7,599 nucleotides of DNA. Source: an uncultured Bacteroidales bacterium (lineage in GTDB: Bacteria; Bacteroidota; Bacteroidia; Bacteroidales; UBA932). Position 1 is the first letter of the stretch. The number at the start of each line of letters is the position of its first letter. Positions 1-7,200 of the stretch are shown piece after piece. The stretch covers positions 1-7,599 of the forward strand of contig ONYJ01000089.1 in NCBI GenBank assembly GCA_900322025.1, in the 5' to 3' direction. A program made the translations under genes and the position numbers. The notes under the pieces were generated by a model. The model did not search any database. It was given only the letters and a program-made list of their open reading frames with translations, and had not been told where the DNA came from.

Positions 1-735
1 GATTTTGCGCATAATCCGGAACCGCTACCGGCTAATCTCACAGAACTTTCTGAATGTGTGGTAAAATCAGGGGCCAACTTAGGCATATCGGTAGATCCCG
101 ATGTAGATCGCTTAGCGTTTATTTGCGAAGACGGAACTCCATTTGGAGAAGAATATACACTGGTGTCTGTAGCTTCCTATGTTTTATCCAAGCGTTTAGG
201 CCCTACAGTATCCAATCTTTCATCTACAAGAGCTCTGAGAGATGTTACAGAAATGGCAGGCGAAAAGTATTATCCTGCAGCAGTTGGAGAGGTTAATGTT
301 ACCACAAAGATGCACCAAGTTGGGGCTGTTATAGGCGGCGAAGGAAATGGTGGTGTTATATATCCGGGGCTGCATCATGGTAGAGACGCATATATGGGAG
401 TTGCCCTATTCCTTTCCAACCTTGCACATAAAAAAATCACAATGAGCCAGTTAAGAGATTCTTATCCACAGTACCACATCTCTAAAAACAGAATAGAAGT
501 TTCTGAACCAGACATGGTAGATAAGATACTGGTAAAGGTGAAAGACAGTTATGCTCATCTGAATCCTCTTACCATAGATGGTATAAAAATAGATTTTGAA
601 AGCCGCAAAAGCTGGGCACAACTCAGAAAATCCAACACGGAACCTATAATACGCCTCTATTGCGAAGCTCCTACAAAAACTGAAGCCGAAGCTATTGCCG
701 CCGAAATCATGAAACTTGTAAACTCCATAGCATAA
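1..735 (+). CDS. glmM: Phosphoglucosamine mutase (archaeal/Bacteroidota-type GlmM), 3' part
   Basis: The frame is open from base 1 to a TAA at 733-735 and gives the last 244 residues. The start and the catalytic phosphoserine loop lie outside the window. The enzyme interconverts glucosamine-6-phosphate and glucosamine-1-phosphate in the cytoplasm, feeding UDP-GlcNAc for peptidoglycan and lipid A. Seen here, numbering from the first in-window residue: the metal loop DPDVDR at 32-37 (three Asp ligands), the sugar-specificity loop GEGNGG at 113-118, the HHGRDA segment with Arg128, and the C-terminal phosphate-binding loop RKSNTEP at 209-215. The GEGNGG form is typical of the archaeal-type GlmM group rather than the E. 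coli type. The loop alone does not fully exclude phosphomannomutase or phosphoglucomutase activity in this superfamily. The downstream gene begins only 10 bp after the stop, so the two are probably co-transcribed. Confidence 0.93.
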   Translation, partial: DFAHNPEPLPANLTELSECVVKSGANLGISVDPDVDRLAFICEDGTPFGEEYTLVSVASYVLSKRLGPTVSNLSSTRALRDVTEMAGEKYYPAAVGEVNVTTKMHQVGAVIGGEGNGGVIYPGLHHGRDAYMGVALFLSNLAHKKITMSQLRDSYPQYHISKNRIEVSEPDMVDKILVKVKDSYAHLNPLTIDGIKIDFESRKSWAQLRKSNTEPIIRLYCEAPTKTEAEAIAAEIMKLVNSIA

Positions 736-745
736 CAACAGCAGT

Positions 746-1891
746 ATGTTCTCCTTCAGAACAACCGATATATTCAAACAAGAAGATCTTGTATTGCACA
801 AAGGCAAGGTTATGGTTATCTGCAACCAATCTGCGTGGAATCCACTGGAAAAATCCTATACATTTCAGGGATTTATGCAACGCGGCAACCTATCTTGCGT
901 TATGGTTCCACCCGAAGACGGACTTGTGGAACATCCCATATCTAACATTGTGCCATTCAACACTATAAGTAACTCAGGTTTGTCGCTTGTTTTTTCTGAA
1001 GACGACTTTATTTCTTCCGATGCCATCGTATTGGAATTACAAGATGCCGGATGCAGATATTTCTATGCCCCAAATCTTATCATGAGCCTATTTAGCTTCT
1101 TGATAGCCAAAGATGCCAACATACCTGTATATATAATAGATCGCCCTAACCCTTCCGGACGACAGGTAGAAGGCACTTCTCTAAGAGCAGGCTATCGCTC
1201 CGATATTGGCATAGAAGGCATACCGCATAAATATGGAATGACTATCGGAGAATTGGCTACATATCTGCATGGCAGGCTTGGCGCAAGGTTTCCTCTGCAT
1301 ATAATATCGTGCAGAGCATCTACAATAGGCAAGCTGCTAATGAGTTGGACTATTCCCCTATCCAAAGATTTTGCAGGCTTCTTTACACATGCGTTCTATT
1401 GCGGGCAATATCTATGGAAAGGCACCAACATAAGTTGCGGAGAAGGCACACTAAGGCAATATGAAATGTTTGGCGCTCCTTTCTTGGAATACCTTGATTT
1501 AGAAGACACCCCTATTGCCGCAGATTCAGGAGTTTACACTCGTTGGACCTCCTTTACTCCAGACAGCGGCCTCTATAAGGGCGACAGATGCTATGGCTAT
1601 CAGTTGATGCTTACTCCGCAGAGCCAGTATAATTCTTTGGCACACGCTTTGCGATTGATAAGGTGCCTCAAAGATGCTTCGCCATCGTTCCGGATTTTGG
1701 AAAAAGAGCCTCAGCAAGAGAATAGCCTAATGGAAATGTTGCTCGGCGACAAAGAACTTATAGACTTTGTGTTGGGAAAAAGCTCTTGGAACGAAACAAA
1801 AGAACATATCAAAGTAGAGGAACAAAAGTGGATTAAAAAGACAAAGAAAAGCCTGCTCTATGAAGATGAGCCGCTTTTCAGAATTAAATAA
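746..1891 (+). CDS. NamZ-like (DUF1343 / GH171 family) protein, divergent and without signal peptide
   Basis: A 381-residue protein of the DUF1343 family, whose founding member NamZ is an exo-beta-N-acetylmuramidase that releases terminal MurNAc from peptidoglycan fragments. Family landmarks: GKVMVICNQSAW at 20-31, ELQDAGCRYFY at 97-107 (usual form DIQDVGARFYT), IIDRPNPSGRQVEG at 130-143, GIPHKYGMTIGELA at 158-171 and WKGTNISCGEGT at 224-235, followed by FGAPF at 242-246. Several normally constant positions differ: PEHG is PEDG at 56-59, PSPN is PLSK at 204-207, and SEGRGTT is SCGEGTL at 230-236. The N-terminus enters the domain at once, with no signal peptide or lipobox and no membrane segment, so a cytoplasmic location is inferred although characterised NamZ enzymes act on exported peptidoglycan. 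No Shine-Dalgarno sequence precedes the ATG at 746. It could be a specialised paralog or a catalytically altered one; family membership is firm, activity is not. Confidence 0.85.
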   Translation: MFSFRTTDIFKQEDLVLHKGKVMVICNQSAWNPLEKSYTFQGFMQRGNLSCVMVPPEDGLVEHPISNIVPFNTISNSGLSLVFSEDDFISSDAIVLELQDAGCRYFYAPNLIMSLFSFLIAKDANIPVYIIDRPNPSGRQVEGTSLRAGYRSDIGIEGIPHKYGMTIGELATYLHGRLGARFPLHIISCRASTIGKLLMSWTIPLSKDFAGFFTHAFYCGQYLWKGTNISCGEGTLRQYEMFGAPFLEYLDLEDTPIAADSGVYTRWTSFTPDSGLYKGDRCYGYQLMLTPQSQYNSLAHALRLIRCLKDASPSFRILEKEPQQENSLMEMLLGDKELIDFVLGKSSWNETKEHIKVEEQKWIKKTKKSLLYEDEPLFRIK

Positions 1892-1915
1892 GAGATTTAT
1901 TAAAATTATAGAATT

Positions 1916-2713
1916 ATGAATCCGGTACTTAAAGAAAATAGATTCTCGCAATACGCGAATAATGTGATAGTACAAGAAGGAGAATGTATGACAGTTAAAG
2001 GAACCACTATAAAAACCTGTCTTTTACTACTTCTTATGACAGTAGCAGCAGCCTATACATGGAAGGTTTCTTACGAATCTATAAATCCGATATCTCCTGT
2101 TTACTTTATGTTTGGGGGTGGAATCGGAGGATTTATACTGGCTTTAATTATCAGTTTTAAGCCTAAGACAGCTCCGTTTCTTGCACCTGTATATGCTGCA
2201 GCAGAAGGGCTTATGCTCGGTTGCATTTCGGCCTTTTACAATCAGAGTGCAAACACCGCAACCGCCGAGGCAGCTGCCAATACACAAGCCATAAGTAACA
2301 TAATAGCAGGAGCCATATTGCTTACAATCATCACTACATTTGTGATGCTGATTCTATACCGTAGCGGTGCCATAAAAGTAAACGACCGTTTTCGCAAGGC
2401 TCTCAGAATAGCACTTGTTTCCATACTGGTTTTCTATCTTATAGGAATTGGAGTCTCTCTGTTTGGAGGCAGTAGCGGAAAGTTTTATAACATATTCTTT
2501 GGCAACAGCATACTCGCCATTGTTATAAACTTTGTAATAGTTGGAGTTGCAGCATTTTCGCTACTACAAGACTTCGACCTGATAGATAAAGGCAGCAAAA
2601 TGGGGGCACCTAAATACATGGAATGGTATGCAGCTTTTGGCCTCTTAGTAACATTAGTATGGCTGTATTTAGAGATTCTCAGGCTTTTATCCAGAATATC
2701 TTCCAGAAATTAA
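1916..2713 (+). CDS. Bax inhibitor-1/YccA family integral membrane protein
   Basis: A 265-residue hydrophobic protein with about seven membrane segments (roughly residues 32-48, 61-80, 87-107, 127-148, 163-184, 194-217 and 236-258). Family signatures are the N-terminal NPVL at 2-5, MTVKGTTIKT at 25-34, the AEGLMLGCIS segment at 96-105, and a strongly conserved C-terminus with QDFDLID at 218-224 and MEWYAAFGLL...WLYLEILRLL at 235-258. Members of this superfamily, such as BsYetJ, are pH-sensitive Ca2+ leak channels with a di-aspartyl sensor; the function of this subgroup is not established. The polar Asn/Thr/Ala-rich stretch at about 109-125, between TM3 and TM4, looks longer than usual for the family. 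The ATG at 1916 is preferred because it keeps the NPVL motif, although it has no Shine-Dalgarno sequence; an internal ATG at 1988 has one. It lies 24 bp after the NamZ-like gene and ends 5 bp before the converging MFS stop. Confidence 0.92.
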   Translation: MNPVLKENRFSQYANNVIVQEGECMTVKGTTIKTCLLLLLMTVAAAYTWKVSYESINPISPVYFMFGGGIGGFILALIISFKPKTAPFLAPVYAAAEGLMLGCISAFYNQSANTATAEAAANTQAISNIIAGAILLTIITTFVMLILYRSGAIKVNDRFRKALRIALVSILVFYLIGIGVSLFGGSSGKFYNIFFGNSILAIVINFVIVGVAAFSLLQDFDLIDKGSKMGAPKYMEWYAAFGLLVTLVWLYLEILRLLSRISSRN

Positions 2714-2718
2714 AGCTT

Positions 2719-3915
2719 CTAAAGATTAAGATTTTTCTGCTTGGTTTTGTCTGCTGCCTTGGCTACAAACGGGAATAAAACAGAAACCGTTAGAACCATC
2801 AAGCATAGCAGCAACGGAAAATGCTTTGGTAAGCCTTCGGCTATGGAAGATGGCAGAAACATTCTGCCTACCAAAAAGTTACCAATTAGCATACCTATCT
2901 GAGCCACTATCACAGACAAAGAAACCGCAGCACCGGAATGTCTTTTGAATACCTGTCCAAGATAGTCGAAGATTACCGGTGCCGTAACCCCTATTCCAAA
3001 ACCAAGCAATGTCATGGAAGCAAAGGCTCCCATGGCAGATGTCGGTAGCGCATACTGTATTATACCACCAATAAAAGCTATTGTCATAAACAGATACATG
3101 GCAACCTTCTTACCTCCGTTTTTCAGGCAGAGCGGCAGTGTAAATCTTCCAACAGCCATTCCTACAGTCATGAATATAAGGGCAGTAAGAGCTACTGCTG
3201 TACCTATACCGTTTTCTACATTTATGTAATAAGAGGTAGAGAAATTTGCACTTATAGCCTCCAATACACCTTGAAAGAAGAAAAGAATGCCGGCTATGGC
3301 CAGTATATGGAATCTAAAAAGTTTCAACGAATCTATAAATGAAAATTTCTCCCCGGTAGCAAGCTTTGCCTTAGGAAAACGGACAAATATAAAAGCTATA
3401 GAAAGAACACCTATAACCGCAGCAGACCACCGCATCGGAATAAGCGGATCGTAAGAGAATACTCTGCAAACAATCGTCCATAGCAGGCTGCCCACACAGT
3501 ATGAGGCCCCTAAGAAACTCAACATAGTGGCCCTCGCATTATCGCCGTAGATATCTGATATTATGGCTATTGTTTCGCTATTAAGAACACCGCCTCCGGC
3601 CCCTATCAAAAATGCAGATAAAATCAATAACCAGATATTATGAGATAAGATAAAACCAAGCAAGCCAAGGGCAAGGGCAAATGAGCTACATATCAAAAGG
3701 GGTTTGTATCCATGGCGATCTACAACTGCACCGCATACAAAAGTACCGACAATTATGCCAAGCGTAAGAATCCATGGAAGATTCTGTACACCCTTTATGC
3801 TTTCTCCCAAAGAGGGTAGCATAGCTCCCCAGAAAAACATTGTAACACCAAAAAATGCACAGCCCAAACAGGCCACAATAGCCACAAGCCTGCGCGAATA
3901 AACGCCACTTTCCAT
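2719..3915 (-). CDS. Major facilitator superfamily transporter, FucP/MFSD4-like
   Basis: A 398-residue protein made almost entirely of hydrophobic segments, consistent with the 12-helix MFS fold in the inner membrane. The MFS motif A appears in the loop after TM2 as GAVVDRHGYK at residues 62-71. Glycine-rich helices follow (LIGAGGGVLN at about 98-107), as does a second-half GFGIGVTAPVIFDYLG segment. The NSETIAIISDIYG...ATMLSFLGASYCVGSLLW region resembles the FucP/MFSD4-like branch, which suggests a small organic solute such as a sugar moved by proton or sodium coupling, but no substrate residue can be assigned. The ATG at 3915 is preceded by an AAGGAA stretch too far upstream to be a convincing ribosome site. 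It starts 33 bp after the stop of the lipoprotein peptidase on the same strand with no terminator between, so co-transcription is likely. It is the last gene of the minus-strand block and ends with TAG. Confidence 0.85.
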   Translation of the reverse strand: MESGVYSRRLVAIVACLGCAFFGVTMFFWGAMLPSLGESIKGVQNLPWILTLGIIVGTFVCGAVVDRHGYKPLLICSSFALALGLLGFILSHNIWLLILSAFLIGAGGGVLNSETIAIISDIYGDNARATMLSFLGASYCVGSLLWTIVCRVFSYDPLIPMRWSAAVIGVLSIAFIFVRFPKAKLATGEKFSFIDSLKLFRFHILAIAGILFFFQGVLEAISANFSTSYYINVENGIGTAVALTALIFMTVGMAVGRFTLPLCLKNGGKKVAMYLFMTIAFIGGIIQYALPTSAMGAFASMTLLGFGIGVTAPVIFDYLGQVFKRHSGAAVSLSVIVAQIGMLIGNFLVGRMFLPSSIAEGLPKHFPLLLCLMVLTVSVLFPFVAKAADKTKQKNLNL

Positions 3916-3948
3916 AAAGTACCGATTTCCTTTTTAGCGCAAGTAGTA

Positions 3949-6135
3949 TTATTTTTTAAGGTATCTATCTAACCATTCAAAGAATGTTCTCTGCCACAAA
4001 ATACCATTCTGCGGTTTAAGAACCCAGTGATTTTCATCGGGATAAAGCAGCAACTCCGCCTCTATTCCTCTCATTCTTGCAGCATTAAATGCGCTTTCTC
4101 CCTGAGATGCAAGTATTCTGTAATCTTTTTCTCCATGAATACACAAAATAGGAGTATCCCATTTATCTACATAAACATGAGGTGAGTGAGCAAAGGTATT
4201 CTGAGCTGCCTTTAAGTCTTTTCTCCAGAAAGCTCCGCCCAAATCCCAGTTGGCAAACCACATTTCCTCTGTTTCTACATATTGCTGCATTTCGTTGAAG
4301 ATACCATCGTGAGCAATAAAGGCCTTAAAACGCTTGTTGTGATTGCCTGCCAACCAATACACAGAAAAGCCACCAAAGCTTGCTCCTACACAACCCAAAC
4401 GCTCAGTATCTACATAAGACTCTTTTGATATATCGTCTATGGCAGACAAATAATCTTTCATACACTGGCCGGTATAATCGCCACTAATTTGCTCTAACCA
4501 CTCCATTCCAAACCCCGGTAACCCTCTTCTGTTAGGAGCTATGATAATGTAGCCGTTGGCAGCCATAATCTGGAAATTCCATCTATAGCTCCAGAACTGG
4601 CTTACAGGAGATTGCGGGCCTCCCTCGCAGAACAAAAGAGTAGGATATTTTTTAGACGGATCGAAATGAGGAGGATATATAACCCAACTCAGCATAAGTT
4701 TACCGTCTGTTGTTTTAGTCCATCTTTCTTCCACTTTACCCAACGCCAGCTTATCAAATATATGCTTGTTCTCTAATGAAACCTGGGTTGCTTCTCCAGA
4801 TGCTGTATCTACAGAATAAATATCGTCTGGAAGCGACATTGAATGCCTCTTTGCTATGAGTTTGTCGCCTGATAAGGCCAAGCTCGCATAATCGTGAACT
4901 CCTTCTGTTAAGCAACATACATCGCCAGTAAGATCTGTACGATAAATCTGAGTTGTACCATGCCATACACCTATAAAGTATAGAGTTTTAGCATCGGCCC
5001 ATATATAGTCGTCAACCCCGCTCTGGAACTTTTCGGTAATATAAGTTTTTGTGCCGGTTGCCAGTTCAAGAACACAAAGGCGATTACGGTCGCTCTCATA
5101 GCCATCTCTCTCCATGCTCAGCCATGATACATACTTTCCGTCCGGGCTATAAGCCGGATTGGTATCGTAACCCATGTTGCAGTCTTCTTTCTGCATATTC
5201 ACAGCCTGCTTCTGCAACGATTCGTCGTATCTAACCTGCGGACGCTTATAATCAGCTGGTTTGCAAAGATTTCTTGTGGTAGCTGTATTTATATCGTACT
5301 CATAAATATCGGAGACTGTACTTATGGCATAGTCTAAGCCCGTCATTTTTTTGCAAGAATACGCAATCTTGCTGCCATCCGGGCTCCATGCCAACTTCTC
5401 GGCCCCGCCAAAAGGCTTGGATGGGCACTCATACATTTCTCCTTCGAGAATATCTTTTATCTGCGAGAATGAGTTTCCGTCAAATTCGGCAAGAAATGGA
5501 TGCGGTATGCTTTCAACCCATTCGTCCCAATGCTTGTGCATAACATCGGTAACAATCATTCCGGTAGTTTTAGGAAGATCTGCATACTTATTCTTACCCA
5601 TTACAAGCGAGCCCTCGTAAGGAATCTGAGAAATCAATATAACTTTCTTGCCATCTGGAGAAAACAAGAAATCTTCTACTTCCAAAGTAGTACCATCGGC
5701 CTTTTTTGCGGCAATCTTTTTAGGAGCTGAACCATCTGCATTCATTACCCACACTGCGGCTTCCCCATCTTCTGCAGACAGATAAGCAATCTTATTACCA
5801 TTTTCAATCCACACAGCTCCGCTTTGGCTCTTTGAAGACTTGGTAAGTATCCTATTCTCAGAACCATCGGCATTCATCAGGCAAATAACAGTATGGCTCT
5901 TATTCTCCTTAACACTATAATACGACACATTATAGAGTATAGTTTTTCCATCCGGCGATGGATGAACGCCCCCTATTCTACCCATAGCCCAAAGAGCTTC
6001 CGGAGTCATCAGGTCTGAGGAAAGGGAAACTTCCTGCCTGCCTATAAATTCCTGTTGCTCCTCGCTCTGCGAGGAAGTACAACCAGATGTCAAAGTTGCC
6101 AATGCAATCATTGCGATAAATACTATTCTTTTCAT
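3949..6135 (-). CDS. dpp5: S9 family prolyl-oligopeptidase-type peptidase, DPP5-like lipoprotein
   Basis: A 728-residue exported serine peptidase. Residues 1-18 form a signal peptide (MKR then a hydrophobic core) ending TSGC, so Cys19 is the probable lipidation site; the -3 position is Thr rather than Leu, a slightly weak lipobox. Next come the LMTPEALWAMGRIG segment at 42-55, typical of Bacteroidota DPP5, and a beta-propeller with repeated SPDGK/SPDGS blades (for example 60-64). The alpha/beta-hydrolase domain carries the triad Ser586 in GASFGG, Asp671 in HGEKDYR and His703 in DENHW. DPP5 enzymes cut dipeptides from peptide N-termini with a preference for alanine or hydrophobic residues at P1, and support amino-acid nutrition in asaccharolytic oral species. 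Location is inferred to be envelope-anchored. The gene sits 42 bp after corA and 33 bp before an MFS transporter. Family assignment is firm; the exact DPP5 specificity is inferred. Confidence 0.9.
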   Translation of the reverse strand: MKRIVFIAMIALATLTSGCTSSQSEEQQEFIGRQEVSLSSDLMTPEALWAMGRIGGVHPSPDGKTILYNVSYYSVKENKSHTVICLMNADGSENRILTKSSKSQSGAVWIENGNKIAYLSAEDGEAAVWVMNADGSAPKKIAAKKADGTTLEVEDFLFSPDGKKVILISQIPYEGSLVMGKNKYADLPKTTGMIVTDVMHKHWDEWVESIPHPFLAEFDGNSFSQIKDILEGEMYECPSKPFGGAEKLAWSPDGSKIAYSCKKMTGLDYAISTVSDIYEYDINTATTRNLCKPADYKRPQVRYDESLQKQAVNMQKEDCNMGYDTNPAYSPDGKYVSWLSMERDGYESDRNRLCVLELATGTKTYITEKFQSGVDDYIWADAKTLYFIGVWHGTTQIYRTDLTGDVCCLTEGVHDYASLALSGDKLIAKRHSMSLPDDIYSVDTASGEATQVSLENKHIFDKLALGKVEERWTKTTDGKLMLSWVIYPPHFDPSKKYPTLLFCEGGPQSPVSQFWSYRWNFQIMAANGYIIIAPNRRGLPGFGMEWLEQISGDYTGQCMKDYLSAIDDISKESYVDTERLGCVGASFGGFSVYWLAGNHNKRFKAFIAHDGIFNEMQQYVETEEMWFANWDLGGAFWRKDLKAAQNTFAHSPHVYVDKWDTPILCIHGEKDYRILASQGESAFNAARMRGIEAELLLYPDENHWVLKPQNGILWQRTFFEWLDRYLKK

Positions 6136-6142
6136 ATTATTT

Positions 6143-6175
6143 TAAAGCGTAAAGATTCTTTATAAGAAATGCAAA
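6143..6175 (-). promoter_or_regulatory. Possible Bacteroidota-type promoter for the peptidase gene
   Basis: On the minus strand a TTTG (6175-6172) is followed after 20 nt by TACGCTTT, an imperfect version of the phylum's -7 element TAnnTTTG with one extra base. The spacing from the -33 box is right, but the transcription start would fall very close to the ATG at 6135, leaving a leader of only a few bases. The call is weak; transcription from upstream of corA is an equal alternative. Confidence 0.2.
6150..6162. repeat. 13-bp perfect palindrome in the corA-peptidase gap
   Basis: TAAAGATTCTTTA is a perfect inverted repeat with 6-base arms and a single central base, 15 bp upstream of the peptidase ATG. 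The one-base spacer rules out a stable RNA hairpin or terminator. It could be a protein-binding half-site pair for a dimeric regulator or a chance feature of AT-rich DNA; no second copy was seen in the window. Confidence 0.35.
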
Positions 6176-6177
6176 GG

Positions 6178-7134
6178 TTATTTCTTACCATTGCGAAAAA
6201 CCAAAGAGGCCACGAGTACACTAAAGAGCATTACAAGAATTACCCACCAGAAATCGCGCAAACCATACTCCTCTCCAAATATCGGGAGCTTGATATTCAT
6301 TCCAAATACTCCGGAAATAAGAGTTGGCGGCATAAATAAAAGCGATACAAATGTAAGAAGCCTCATTATCTTGTTCTGATCTAAGTTTATCAGACCAAGC
6401 ACTGTATTCTGAAGATATTCAAGCCTCTCAAAATTAAAATTGGTATGGTTGAGCAACGAAGCTATGTCGTTTACAAGAACATCTAAACGAGGCCGGATAT
6501 CACTTGGGAATTTATCGGAACGCGTCAGAGCCGTAACAATTCTCTGTTTATCCACTATATTCTCGCGCACCATCATTGTATTCTCCTGCATCCTGTTTAT
6601 ATCTAACAAGAAGTTCTCGTTTACCTTAGCCCCTACATTTACATTACGGCCAAATTTTTCTATTTGCTTTGCCATTACCTCTATCATGTCTGCATCAAGA
6701 TCTACACGATTCTCCATGATAGAAACAAAAATATGATAACCGGTAGGATAGAGTTTGTATGAATACCCCATCCTCTTCTGAAACTCTGTAATGGTTCTAA
6801 GAGGTGCCTGACGCGTAGTAACAAGTACGCCTTCGGATATAACAAAAGAAACACTCTCTTCTGTATAACTATCCGGACCAGGAGTAATAAAATCGGTATT
6901 GGCAAATATTGCGTTGTCTGTTTCTGAATAGCGAGAAGAACTCTCTATTTCTTCTGCCTGTGCCCTGCTCTGCAGAGTGGTTTCCAAGAATTCTTCAACT
7001 GCCTGTGTTTCTGTTTTGTCAGGTTCATACAAATCTATCCAGAGGACATCATCAAAACCCAATGTATCTGTCAATTCCTTAACGTCTGAGGTAGTTAGAA
7101 TCTGCCCCTTAGATTTGTAGAACACCTGAATCAT
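6178..7134 (-). CDS. corA: CorA-family divalent cation (Mg2+/Co2+) channel
   Basis: A 318-residue protein, a normal length for CorA. It has a long cytoplasmic N-terminal domain including VLWIDLYEPDKTE near residue 30, a helical stalk through about residue 250, then two membrane helices (about 255-276 and 294-313). The family-defining Gly-Met-Asn is at 278-280 as FGMN, just after the first helix, and the positively charged C-terminus RNGKK fits the inner-face basic ring. CorA forms a pentamer that lets Mg2+ into the cell and closes when intracellular Mg2+ is high. The segment after GMN reads IKLPIFGEEYG instead of the common F.HMPEL, although acidic residues 288-289 could still attract cations. 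The ATG at 7134 has a strong ribosome site (7142-7148). It lies 66 bp downstream of the symporter and 42 bp upstream of the peptidase. Confidence 0.93.
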   Translation of the reverse strand: MIQVFYKSKGQILTTSDVKELTDTLGFDDVLWIDLYEPDKTETQAVEEFLETTLQSRAQAEEIESSSRYSETDNAIFANTDFITPGPDSYTEESVSFVISEGVLVTTRQAPLRTITEFQKRMGYSYKLYPTGYHIFVSIMENRVDLDADMIEVMAKQIEKFGRNVNVGAKVNENFLLDINRMQENTMMVRENIVDKQRIVTALTRSDKFPSDIRPRLDVLVNDIASLLNHTNFNFERLEYLQNTVLGLINLDQNKIMRLLTFVSLLFMPPTLISGVFGMNIKLPIFGEEYGLRDFWWVILVMLFSVLVASLVFRNGKK

Positions 7135-7141
7135 ACTCCGG

Positions 7142-7148
7142 CCTCCTT
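7142..7148 (-). promoter_or_regulatory. Strong Shine-Dalgarno sequence of corA
   Basis: On the minus strand the bases read AAGGAGG, ending 7 nt before the corA ATG at 7134, a near-perfect anti-16S match at ideal spacing. This supports the chosen corA start. It stands out because the glmM-linked NamZ-like gene and the peptidase show no such sequence before their starts, as is usual in Bacteroidota. Confidence 0.75.
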
Positions 7149-7200
7149 TTTTGCAATTATAGAGTTATACATAACAGACAGTATTACAAGTCTCGCAAAT

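Noticed and set aside
451..825. Long open frame antisense to the glmM 3' end and the NamZ-like 5' end.
   Set aside because: It lies opposite well-recognised coding sequence, crosses two genes and its translation resembles no protein family; it is a shadow frame.
2704..2739. CAGAAA ... TTTCTG inverted repeat spanning the convergent gene ends, next to a T run, as a bidirectional terminator.
   Set aside because: The stem is only 6 AT-rich base pairs around a 24-nt loop with no good internal pairing, so a stable terminator is unlikely.
5351..5620. Open frame on the + strand inside the peptidase gene.
   Set aside because: It is antisense to the conserved beta-propeller coding region and has no recognisable protein features.
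7154..7161. TATAATTG on the minus strand as a -7 promoter element for corA.
   Set aside because: No TTTG sits at the proper distance upstream, and the start of transcription would fall on the ribosome-binding site.
7164..7175. GTTAT-AC-ATAAC inverted repeat between the symporter and corA.
   Set aside because: Five-base AT-rich arms with a 2-base spacer are expected by chance; no second copy seen.
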